From Lunularia cruciata (lineage: Eukaryota; Streptophyta; Marchantiopsida; Lunulariales; Lunulariaceae), in NCBI GenBank assembly GCA_948567375.1, contig OX419757.1, forward strand, positions 36,394,001 through 36,458,000: 64,000 nt of DNA. The letters are read 5' to 3'. Position 1 is the first letter of the stretch. Every line of letters begins with the position of its first letter. The notes under the pieces are model-generated. The model did not search any database. It was not told the origin of the DNA and saw nothing but the letters and a program-made list of their open reading frames with translations. The position numbers were made by a program, and so were the translations under genes. Below are positions 1 through 10,253 of the stretch, piece after piece.

Positions 1-45
1 GTACAAGGGTGAGACAAAAGAGGTAAAATGGTGCTAAACTAAAGA
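1..45 (+). repeat. Dispersed repeat family copy R1, cut by the window edge
   Basis: The window opens inside a copy of a short dispersed repeat whose core reads roughly CACAAGGGGGAGACAAAAGA followed by GGTAAAA. Four other copies occur in the window (1200-1263 minus, 12688-12789, 14175-14208, 55891-55975). R1 and R2 are in opposite orientation about 1.2 kb apart. Confidence 0.7.
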
Positions 46-1199
46 TAAAGATTGAAAAGGAACTTCCGCAACAAATTAAAGCAACATAGCTTCAAGTGAA
101 ATTGCAGTTATTTTTGACTTCTCTAAATGCAGACGATGTCCACATTACTGACAGTTTGTAAATTAGTGTAGGTACCGAACAAATGTGTGATGATCTGGTT
201 CCAAGAAAACCTTGCTATGTTGTTATACAGAGGAATATACCTGGGGATACAAAGAGGGGAAAGGTAACAAAACTGAAACAATATTCTATGTGTGTCGCGT
301 CTCTTTTCTATACTGGTTTGGAGAAGCTGAGGTGTACAAGAGAGTGGGAATGGGAGGCGCTTGAATGAGTGCCAAGGGTTTTCTCAGGTCTGACATTTTG
401 TCGTTTAGTGAATGTTTTGGGTGGATGGGACAGGCGAGGTATGGTCAGGGACATCCCAGACCACGGCCCGGGTACAACTCCGGCAGAAGGGCGTAACGCG
501 CCGTCAGTAAAAGGATCAGGCAGGGGATCAAAACGGCATAGACGCACAATACCATGCATATACTAGGAACATTGCGGGGCCGGAAGGAGAATTATCGAAT
601 CGCCGGCCCGGAACCGATTGATCCGTCGAATGTTCAACGCGGGCCAAAGAATCCCTGCAGAGCTCGAGTTCCTTCCTAAAGAATGGTCCTTAGCATCTAC
701 TGCAAGCGGATCATGGCGGTAGGACCTTCGTATAGAGATCTTTACGGAATGGCGTATGAACTGTGAACTCGCCAAATTCAGAACCCAGTCCTAGTTAGCG
801 GTGAGTTCACGTGACCTCGGGAAAGGGTAGAAGCAGATGGTAAAGTCGTTAGATAACAAAAGGACGATTCCGAATATTTGAGAATATCTGGATCTGCACC
901 GTACCGAGGAGAGATCGACAGTTGCTGTTCGCCGCGGCTTAATTTATCTTTTCAACATTCATCTCGAGTTGCGGGAATACCCAAGTAAGCGAGAATGTGA
1001 AAGCGCGCCGTGGTAGATGTAGTCGACCACGATGTAATCTCGTAGCTACAGTTTGTTCTATCTTGTAACGTGTGTATCTTATATCGGAAATTGAAAATTT
1101 TAGAGCTTTTTCGACTGAAGCATTCATCTTTTGCTGGGAAAATAACTTGGAAAACCTTCATAACCTTCATTATTATTTTAGAGTTAAAATGAAGGCTAT

Positions 1200-1263
1200 C
1201 TTTCCTCTTTTGTCTCCCCCTTGTACGGCTTGATGGGGGTCTTCCATCCTTCTATGTGGTCGC
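1200..1263 (-). repeat. Dispersed repeat family copy R2 (inverted)
   Basis: Read on the minus strand, this starts GCGACCACATAGAAGG, continues through GGAAGACCCCCATCAAGCCG and ends GGGGGAGACAAAAGAGG. The same order of words is seen in R3 and R5. No coding potential and no terminal repeats are evident. Confidence 0.75.
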
Positions 1264-1864
1264 TTGTGTCCTCTTTCTAAATTGGTCGATATATTACTAT
1301 CTTCTGAACATAACATACTCACTAATATGTGCTTCCTATCAACGTTACAGACACAGGGTAAGTTAAGTGGAGCGTTGCTTGTCTCCGAGTCGTACATATT
1401 TCTCATCCATTTGTGCATTTGAAATCATTTGTACTGACTTAACATCTCACCGAAAAACTACAAAGACATGTAACCCATACGAAAACATGAGGGACACTTT
1501 ACAATCTGGATGCATTCTGAAACATGCAATATCAAGCTGACCTAAGAAATGCTGGGAGTTAAACTAAAGAGAATTAGGCTGCAAGTGACTGGTCGGTCAC
1601 TCACTCACTTTCTTGCTACCGAGTGGAAGAAGTCATGTGTATCATGAGGAAATAAAAGAATATTTCTCTCACTGGCTGACAGTAGTTTGCAACTATACCC
1701 GGAATCATAGACAAGGAAAGAACGAGAAACATGTATTACTATGCAGGACTTTAGACTCTCATGATCAACTATCGTGCTAATTGCTTGCAGTTTGTATTAT
1801 CCACTGTAGTTTGAGGATGATTTTCTTTCATCAGGCCCTGCATAATAAATGTATAGATATCATA

Positions 1865-1950
1865 CACATATTAAGAAAACTGCATGTAAAAATATCCTTG
1901 CGTTGGAATATTGACCACATGCTTAAAACATGCAGTTTTCTTAATATGTG
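1865..1950. repeat. Perfect 23-bp inverted repeat with 40-nt loop
   Basis: The arm at 1865-1887 (starting CACATATTAAG, ending CTGCATGT) is the exact reverse complement of 1928-1950. The loop is 1888-1927 and contains a weaker inner pairing (AATATCC against GGAATATT). Transcribed from either strand it would fold into an uninterrupted 23-bp stem. It could be a MITE remnant, a small-RNA precursor or a chance palindrome left by local duplication. I know of no matching miRNA. Confidence 0.85.
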
Positions 1951-2513
1951 AGCCTTGCCTCATTGGTATATATTCATCTTCTCCAAAAGCATTTTTAGAA
2001 AAATGTAATAAAGAGAGATTTAGTCCGGGACTATCAAATGCTGTGCATCTTATACAGCATTGTCCACTTAGTTACACATTTTCTTAGAACTTGGTGTGTT
2101 TGGTATGTTCATCATGCTCTCTTAGTAAGATTCATCATTCAAGAAGAACTTTCATTATTCTATAAAGATTGCGTATCTCTAGATATAAATACATGCATCA
2201 ATAGAGACTCCAAACATTTCACATAAGAATAATGCCATAACTTAAATTTTTTTCGGAGGTACCTTAAATTACCTAAATCTACTCTAAACATATGAAATAT
2301 GATAGGATTAAGATAACTTACCTTACATATTCACAATTTTTTACTGAATTTATATTTTTAAAATTATGAAAATATTTAAAAATATAAAATAAATGAATGC
2401 ATAGATTGGATTATTCCCGAGATTGTATCCATTATGACAGTGCTGTATATATAACCTTAAGCCTTTTGAGTTACTCTAATCAAGTAACGAGCATCAATTG
2501 GGATTGAATGTAC

Positions 2514-3245
2514 GTTGCAGTTGAGGTGTCAGGAGCGAGTACTGCGTTGATGTTGGAGAAAGTAAGGTACGGTGGTCGCGGCGGGACGACTGCAAGGACA
2601 CAATCCAAAATCCGAAGAAACGGGAGGTGGGGTCCCGTGTACGGCAGCTACGCCGGGAAAGGCATTGGGTAGTCGAACTCGTTCCTATATGAGAGGCGGG
2701 ACATGCCCATTCCGATTGTCCGTCCGTCTGTCTACCTCCTCTTCTACTAGCCAGCCAGCTCGAGAGAGGGAGTTCCTTTCCTTTTGTTTACAGAAAACTA
2801 CGACGTCTGTTATGTCCTCCGTTAGATCACTGACTCTGTAACTCACTCCGCGCACGCTCGGTTCGTGCTCGTACTCCCATTCGCCCGTTCTTCTCCATCG
2901 CCATAATTTCGCTCTCGTTCCTGTCCTGCAGCTGCGTGTCAACCACTGGAAACAGGACAACAGGAGCAGCAAACTCTAAGCTTTGTTCTTGTTGAGAGTT
3001 CCGCTCTGTTGTTTATCCGCAGCTCCATCGTTCGGCTGAATTCAGCAGCAGCAATTCGAGCGAAGAAATTGAATAGCTCCTTTAGTCAGTCTGCATCCTA
3101 GGAATCGAGAGATCTTTCAATATCCATGTCTTGTTGATGCACATTGCTGCGTAGGGGCGGCGATTTACGGATCGCCTCTCCTCCCTCTCCTCTGCGAAGG
3201 GGAGCTTAGTCGCAGAACGGGCAACAGAGCTCCGGAGCTCCGAAA
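2514..3245 (+). promoter_or_regulatory. Probable promoter and 5' leader of BTA1
   Basis: Composition shifts here from AT-rich to GC-richer, with many CpG and pyrimidine-rich runs (CTCCTCCCTCTCCTCT around 3178-3193), as is common in plant leaders. An in-frame TAG at 3207-3209 lies 39 bases before the ATG at 3246, which supports that start. I cannot place the transcription start or exclude a leader intron. Confidence 0.4.
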
Positions 3246-6200
3246 ATGGTTTGGGCCATGGAGTCCGTCAAGGGCTGTTACATGGATCTGCAATGCCTCT
3301 CCTCCATGTGGCTTAAGAAAATCAAGGGCGGGACTCACAAGGAGCGTCTCGAAGCATTTTACAGTCCACAAGCTGAAGCTTGTAAGATAATCTCGTCATC
3401 CAGTGCAGCTCTAGTAACCTTCACTCTGAGGATTCATACAACACTTTGTCCGAGAATTTTGTGTATGTTTTTTCTTTAATGCCATAAATTTTGTTTGAAA
3501 TGTTAAGTGATACCAGTACGAATTTGATGGAAATCTTATGACTCAGATCTCACGTTAAGCTGTTGCATATCCTGTTTTCAGATGACAGGTTCAGAGCCAA
3601 TTTCTTGCATGGGCGACAGCCCTTAATGGCAGCGTGTGCTGCGAGGTTGAGGGGCTCATCCGGCATGATCTGGGTCGATTTGGGAGGAGGCACTGCTGAG
3701 AATGTTGATATGATGTCTCAGTTGATGGACCTCTCTTCATTCGACAAAATCTACGTGGTGGATATGTGTTCGTCTCTGTGTAGAGTTGCTCGAGAGAAAG
3801 TAAGGCGAAAAGGATGGAGTAATGTAGAAATCGTGGAGGGAGATGCCTGTACTTTCAAGCCAGCCAAGGGAGCCACTCTTGTCACTTTCTCATATTCCCT
3901 ATCAAGTAAGTAAATAACTACAGGTTGATAAAATCAAATCCTGGCAATGGCAGGTTCAGTTTAAATCTTTGTATAGTATATGAATTTTGTAGTTCTCTTG
4001 ATAGACAGAGAAGAAGCCATTCCAACTATGTGGATTTTGTAAAAGACTACCATACCTGACAAATTTCTTCCCGGGTGTAGTGATTCCCTCATTCATGGAG
4101 GCTGTGGACCAAGCATCTTCATATTTGACAGAGGACGGGATGATTGGTGTTGCTGATTTTTTTACCTCTGCGAAATATGATTTGCCGAATAGACAACATT
4201 CATATGCTCAAAGATGGTTTTGGAGGACTGTTTTTGATTGTGATGGCATAGACGTGGGGCCTGAGAGACGACACTATCTTGAGCACAAGCTAGCCCCAGG
4301 TAATGTTCTGATTTATTGGATCTAAAATGATCTCAAGTGCATGAGAATTGTTTTGGCGTTTGACTCAAAGAAAATTATTCAGTCATAGCTTCGTATGTTG
4401 TATAGAAGAACACGCGAATGGAGTTGATTAGCGTCTCTGGGTCTCTGATTGATTCTGATTTCTAAGAGTCTAATGATTACTTCTGCATTCGCAGTGTTCG
4501 AATTCAATGCACGCGGCAAGATTCCATATGTACCATATGTCATGGCACCTTATTACATTTGGATTGGTCGACCAATCAACTGCTCAAGTAAGTTGTCTGA
4601 AATTTCTCCCTCTACAAACCTTCTATTACACTCTTTCCTCTCGAGTTAATCAAGTACAGATATCGTGAACCGTAGAGGTACACAACACTTCAGCATTAAA
4701 CTCTGTGTTCATGTTGCAGAGATCAATTTGCAGCGGTTTCCGGCACGCGCTTCTGATGAGTTCGAAGCGAAGAGACCCCCAACTTTTCCTCCAACGTTCC
4801 TGTACTCTTTATCGTGGGAAGATCCCCGTGAAGACGATAAAGTTCTGGAAATTAGTCCCAGTGACACCGTGCTTACGCTTACTTCTGGTGGCTGCAATGC
4901 TTTGGATCTCGTTTATCAGGTTCCCATACACTGTCACTCCACTCATCCCCCTCGTCAACTCATTGGTACCCGCAATGTCCATCTTCACTGGGAATATTTG
5001 CCCATAGAATAAATGGGAGCATGTACCATAGGTTCTACTTTCGCATTGTTGAAGTACTGGTACTTTATCTCAGGGTGCAGGCCATCTTTTCTTCACTTAC
5101 CTTCGCTGGGGATATTCTCCCCAGAGAGTATTTTGAAATAAGCGGCAAAGGTTCCATTCTCATGATTGAAGTTCTTGTATCTCAGGGTGCAGGCCAGGTG
5201 GTGGCGGTTGATATCAACCCCGCCCAGAGTTACCTTCTTGAGCTTAAACGTGCCGCTGTTCTCAGGTATTGTTTTATTCAAACTAGGAAAATGCAATTTT
5301 GCTCACCAATACCTGATTCAGCAGGGACGCTTCCGGTATTTGAACTCATTACGAATGATGAATTTGTGCAGACTGCCTTTCGAAGATGTCTGGAAGATGT
5401 TCGGTGACGGTGTGCATCCCAAATTTGAGCAACTTCTTGAAACAGAGATAGCTCCTTTTTTGAGTCAGGGAGCGGCGAATTTCTGGTAACCTTTCATGTA
5501 CTCATTTCCGGTTTTTCACTGCTAAGAGTGAGAGGGAGTATTGTGCTGTGGAAAATGACAGTTAACTCTTCAATCTTGTCATGGCAACGTTCGTTAGGTA
5601 CCAAAAGTCCTATTACTTTAAAAACGGATTGTACTATCACGGTGGTATGGGGCGCCTGCTAAGAGCTGTAAAAATTCTTGCGAAGGTGACACGACAGGTA
5701 AAGATGGAACTCCGCTCTGAAGTATTGCTTATATGATTATGAAGCTTCTACGGAATAATTTGACCGACAGATTAGTAGCTAACTCGTCAAACACGTTCGC
5801 TATGGCTCCAGGAGCACTGGGTAGATTGCCTCGTCAATGCACCAACATTGGAGAAGCAGAAGGAATTATGGTATTCCTTCCAGCTACCTTTATTCAGCTG
5901 TTGAACATGTGATGAGTAGCGCTTGCGAATTTCTCCTCTCAAAATTCCTGTTCAGGTCTAGTTCGTGGGCCCTGATCGAACAATCGAAGCTCTGTCTTCA
6001 ACACATCAGTTAAGCTTGAAAGCTCTTACGTTTCTCAGGTTCGCCACCGTGGGAAAGTGGTTAAGGCAGGCAAATATCATCACGAGAATTTCTGCCTTCC
6101 TAGTTACAAACAGACTCGTCTTATGGTTTTGCGCTGGAGTTTGCAAGGGGCAACTGAACTTGATTCGGAAAGAGGATAACATCTATGAGTAAGCGTTCAT

Positions 6201-7625
6201 TTTGTACAATGCTGATCAAGTCTTCTCCTGCTATGCTTACGAATTCTCGTTTTATCAGACAATTCTCACGTGAACTTATGCTGCCTGCCCGGATATGCGG
6301 TTGATTTTCATAGCACCCACTGTCCAATATTTTACGAGTTATCTAACGTTTTACAAACTGGACATGCAGTTATGTCGTCCGGTGCTTGAACTCGACAGCC
6401 GAGTACTCTCATCTCCGTGATAGGTACAGCTTATGCCACTTGCTTCGAGTATCTGTGTTATGATTATCTAACCAATGTGCGACTGCAACAAAGTTCCTCA
6501 ACAATGCTATAATCGGCTATGTCGGATAGGATTTGAACACAGGAGAGGTTATTATTCACCTGAGTCTCTCCCCTTCGAATTGTTCGGTGCAGCAATTACT
6601 TCTACAGATGCTGCTTGACAGGAAGATTTTCAAGGCAGTGCTGCCCTCGGTTTCTGGAAGTAGAACCCTTTAACCAACTCAAGGTCAGTGATGTCATATG
6701 TGCTCTTGCTTTCAATTTTTTTTACCCGATATTGCTTGTCCTGTTGGGTTTGTTGTCGTCTAAACCCGATGTTCCTGTACCCAGGATGGATTGGCAAAAG
6801 GAGAACGTCTTTTTATTCGCACCGGAACATTTGTCGGAGAGCTGAGAAAGCGACTTTACACGAAGGTAGTTGAGAATACTCCTTCTGAACACAGCAGAAA
6901 GCTATATGTTTCCAGTCTCAGTCGGCTAATTCTGATTGTTGAGTTATGTTCTATATTGTGGCTCTGGCTAATCAACATTCAGATTTTGAAGTCTAAACTG
7001 AATGTTTCTTATGGCAGGTCATTTTGATGGACCATGTCGACTGGCTGGAGCAGGATGATATTGACACGCTATGTGACGCATTAAGAGACCAAGTCAGAGT
7101 AAGAAGTCCTAACTCTCCCCAACTTCGTTTGGGTTGAGAATCGAACATATGAAGTCCTACACTTCATCCATTAGAATTCTCTGATCTCCAAAGAACTGAT
7201 CGAATTTGTGCAATGTTTGTAGCCTGGCGGTCGTGTCATTTGGAGAAGTGCCTCTCGACGACCAGGATATGCCAAATGCATCGAGAAAGCCGGCTTCAAA
7301 GGTTAGAATTGAAGAAGCTTTCAATTTCTTTAACTAGTTTAAACCTTTCGACCTATTCAATAGTCTAACCTTCACAAAATATCCCATTTCCGTAATTGCT
7401 AATTTTGTGTTGTTCGTTGGTGTTGGAACAGTTACCCGAATTCAAACTAGCGAATCATACATGGACAGAGTAAACATGTACGCCAGCTTTTACGTTGCCA
7501 TTCGAAACTCTGGCCCGGCTCCAATCAAAGTGCCCAATGAACGCTGTGAAACAATGGAGAAAAGGCCATTGCTGGTCCCTGGGTCACCTGATTCAGTGCT
7601 GTGCACACCGATAGATGGTAAATAA
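3246..7625 (+). CDS. BTA1: Betaine lipid (DGTS) synthase, BtaB-BtaA fusion
   Basis: Makes the betaine lipid DGTS from diacylglycerol and S-adenosylmethionine. One half moves the 3-amino-3-carboxypropyl group (BtaA-like, DUF3419); the other N-methylates the product three times (BtaB-like). Exons: 3246-3381, 3582-3905, 4081-4299, 4495-4587, 4720-4919, 5186-5265, 5372-5485, 5598-5697, 5812-5870, 6039-6188, 6370-6423, 6608-6683, 6785-6865, 7018-7098, 7223-7301, 7432-7625. All introns are GT-AG, phases agree, and 2040 bases give 679 aa, near the algal enzyme's length. The N-terminal half is the methyltransferase, with SAM motif I WVDLGGGTAEN at 76-86. The DUF3419 half runs from about 284 (LYSLSWEDP, TSGGCNALDLVYQ, then VVAVDINPAQ near 329-338) to YMDRVNMYASFYVA near 625-638. 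An in-frame TAG sits 39 bases before the ATG. Exon 9 to 10 is the least certain join: the spacing from LW to NRLVLW is a few residues shorter than I expect, so a tiny exon may be missed. Likely acts at the ER; no signal peptide is obvious. Confidence 0.93.
4978..5194 (+). repeat. Tandem duplication in BTA1 spanning a 3' splice site
   Basis: Intron 5 and the start of exon 6 contain two diverged copies of a roughly 110-base unit. Each contains CTGGGAATATT or CTGGGGATATT, then AGGTTCTACTTT or AGGTTCCATTCT, then TTGAAG and finally ATCTCAGGGTGCAGGCC. The second copy holds the acceptor that keeps the frame (exon 6 starts 5186). The first carries an identical-looking acceptor ending at 5073, but reading on from it reaches TGA after about 20 codons. 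The functional junction was therefore duplicated and the upstream copy is a decoy. Confidence 0.8.
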
Positions 7626-8262
7626 GCATTCAATGTGTACATCTGGTGTGTTGCTACAAGCAGCTAATCAGATCCAAAGCTGGATAATAGTGATTTGTGT
7701 TAACCACACGGAACCGCAACTGGTCCGTCGATGTACCCAAGCGTATATGTAAGATTCTTGAACTGAGGATCCTTGTAACAAAGACATTGAGCTGGTGTCA
7801 CTGCACATGAGACAGACAATCGGTCAATACGGGCTAGTTGCTAGCTCCTTCTTTTGACAAACTGAAGTTGGCTACGCAGTAGGTGGAGGCTATTTTTTCT
7901 TATCAGCACCAGGCGCTGGTTTGTCATGCTAATTTTGAAAATTGTACGTGTGTAGAAGGTTTTTGTACCACTAATATCCGATTTGCCACAAATGTGGACG
8001 CGAATGAGAGGTTGGTGTTGAGAAAGTGTAGGATTCGTCGTAATAAAGTGGAATGATCCGGTACTGCGCAGCTGCTTGCGAAGGTCAATAGCCTCTAAGA
8101 CCTTCAGTGCTATACGATCTAACGCACAAGCGCGCTAGTTATCGATCAGACTGCTCGTAATGAGCTTGGTGCCACCATAGATCGGATGCTTGACAATTTT
8201 TCTACTTATGGAGACGGTTCTGGACCATTGTGTAAGAGAATTTCATTCCCTCATAAAATGTA

Positions 8263-8268
8263 AATAAA
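8263..8268 (+). terminator. Candidate poly(A) signal downstream of BTA1
   Basis: AATAAA in the context TGTAAATAAAGTTTGTTG, a typical A-rich then GT-rich arrangement, about 640 bases after the BTA1 stop. Plant signals are loose and no transcript is available, so this is only a candidate. Confidence 0.3.
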
Positions 8269-8553
8269 GTTTGTTGTCAAACTCGATTGATATTAAGAGG
8301 CCTACCATTCCACCTGATAACTAGACTTCACAGACTCTCGGAATATCAGTGCTTCCTTATTGATAGGCTTCTAGCAATGATTGTTCATCGCCAAGCACGT
8401 ATTTGCTTTCATAAGTCCAAAGTCTTTCAGATCACGTGAGGTAAACAGTTGGCGTTGGAGAAACATCCTCAACTGATCCAGAAGGGGCTTGTCAATATTA
8501 AGTGTTACCTTTCAGGTCGAGTAATCCTCGGCCCTAAGTGGTGCGGGATTTAG

Positions 8554-8863
8554 TTTTCTGGTTAAGGTATGTGATTATTAATCAATAGAAAGGCGGTTAA
8601 TACATGCCAAAAGCATTCTGGGACAGTTAGCACGTTTTGACGATTGATGCTGCTGTTCGTTAGGTAACAAGTCTAAGTATCAAGTAGAAGCACCTGCATA
8701 TCAATTTAATTTCTGGTTAAGCTATGTGATTATTAATCAATAAGAAGGACGGTTATTACAAGCCAAATGCATTTTGGGAAAGTTAGCACGTCCTTGACGA
8801 TTGGAACTGCTGTCTTCTATATAACAAGTTTAAGTATCAAGTAGAAGCACCTGCATACTACTA
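8554..8863. repeat. Two-copy tandem repeat, unit about 155 bp
   Basis: The unit starting TTTTCTGGTTAAGGTATGTG near 8554 recurs at 8709 with the same order of words: GTGATTATTAATCAATA, GGCGGTTA or GACGGTTA, GTTAGCACGT, GACGATTG and AAGTAGAAGCACCTGCAT. Copies differ by scattered substitutions and small gaps, so the duplication is not recent. Confidence 0.85.
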
Positions 8864-9173
8864 TGTGATTACATTCCAGCAGTCTGAAAATTTACACTGT
8901 CGGCCTTCGAACTCGGGATACGCGAAACGTATTTGCTTCGGCGCTGTATAGCGACAAGCATTTTCGTTCTTCAGGCCAAAGTGACAGCACGTGATCGAGT
9001 AAGCTCATATCAGATACAGAATCGGACAATGGAAGCTTTTTCTAACATAACAAGGCTAATATCAAGTAGAAGCACCTGCATACTACTGTGTGACTACATT
9101 CCAGCAGTCTGAAAACTTACAGCACGTGATCGAGTGAGCTCATAGCAGATACAGAATTCGACAATGGAAGCTT
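8848..9173. repeat. Interleaved partial duplications following the tandem pair
   Basis: Two blocks are each present twice. Block P (AAGCACCTGCATACTACT ... CATTCCAGCAGTCTGAAAA) is near 8848 and 9067. Block Q (ACAGCACGTGATCGAGT ... GACAATGGAAGCTT) is near 8984 and 9119. Order is P-spacer-Q-P-Q. The word AGTAGAAGCACCTGCAT occurs three times (about 8685, 8840, 9066), so this joins the preceding pair into one composite array. Confidence 0.8.
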
Positions 9174-10253
9174 AATATGATACAATAGCAAGAATTGATA
9201 GGCCTCCAGAGTCGAGGAAAGAGGGCCCTGAGATATAGCACTCCGACCGTAATTTAAACTTTGCGGTCCTCATGTCACTACTTTGAATGAAGATATGTGA
9301 TTTTGGGGTGAGCATCTCGCCTTTGTCGCGTGTGACTATTTTAAATTGTGCAGGTATGTTGTGCATCCGATCCCGTATGCTTAAGATTGTATGTGCAAGC
9401 AAGATCACTCATCGTGACTGCTCCTACTCAATGGTCATCCATCACACGCGTCACAAAAATGAGTGAACTGCGGTGCAGCAGGGTAAAAACATCTTAGTAC
9501 TGCTTGTTGTCTACATTCTATTGGGAAAAGGACAGGTCATGGAAGTTGTTACTAGCAGGTTAAGCAAGATAACGGTTGGTCTCACGAGGTTATTAACGTC
9601 CTCGCACAATAGGCCTCTATTCCAAAATGCCTGCTCCAGAGGGCTATGAGAGCTTGTGGCCACTTATGTGAACGAGATAGAAAATCTGAACTTACCAGAG
9701 TCGAAAAACTATAATGGACCCGGTGGTGATACAGGGAGTACGATATCACTCCTCTGGATCCGAGAACTAAATATATAAAATAGACTATGTGCTTATTTCT
9801 GCAGTCCTCAGGACAATCTATTATAACAAATTGTAGAAATTCAGGACCACTTCTCGACTTTCGCGAGTGTCGATCCAGTGAGAGTGTCAAACATACGCAA
9901 GAGTACGCCTTGCAAATCTTACTCAACAAAGTCACAGGTCAATGACAGCTACAGAAAGTCTGTAGTTTTCAGTGGTGGAGATTTGTGTAGATTAATGGCT
10001 TCAGAACGGTATGGAGCAGTTGACATAAGCGGTTTTTACACTCTTTCTGCGTAATTTGCATGATTTGTGCAAATTGTCCAGTATTCATCTCCTCGTATAC
10101 GTTGGAAGGCGCTGGTACGATGAGCACACTGGATTATGGCCAAAACTTTTACAACATTGATTGATCTTCGATAATTGACCCCGCGATCTCCCGACGACCA
10201 TTTGCAAGTAAAGATTCGCCTAAAAAGCATATATCCTGCCATCTAAACCCAAG

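Larger units (their letters stand above)
1..2500. other. Intergenic region left of BTA1, no supported gene
   Basis: Open frames here are short (all under 85 codons), overlap on both strands and match no family I recognise. The stretch around 400-720 is GC-richer and 2230-2450 is very AT-rich. The identifiable content is a window-edge repeat copy (1-45), its inverted relative (1200-1263) and a perfect foldback (1865-1950). A TATATATAA string at 2445-2453 could be a promoter element, but it lies about 800 bases before the BTA1 start codon, so this is weak. Confidence 0.5.
7626..10253. other. Spacer between the convergent BTA1 and REX1-B genes
   Basis: No supported gene. It should contain the BTA1 3' UTR at its left end and the 3' UTR of the REX1-B-like gene at its right end. 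The middle holds the tandem and composite duplications at 8554-9173. The minus-strand open frame at 9582-9935 resembles nothing I know. Confidence 0.5.

Noticed and set aside
369-566. Plus-strand open frame of 65 codons in GC-richer DNA
   Set aside because: An equally long frame overlaps on the other strand, with no domain, no splice continuation and no coding bias that I could see.
9582-9935. Minus-strand open frame of 117 codons
   Set aside because: No recognisable motif, no clear splice partners, and a composition like the surrounding spacer.
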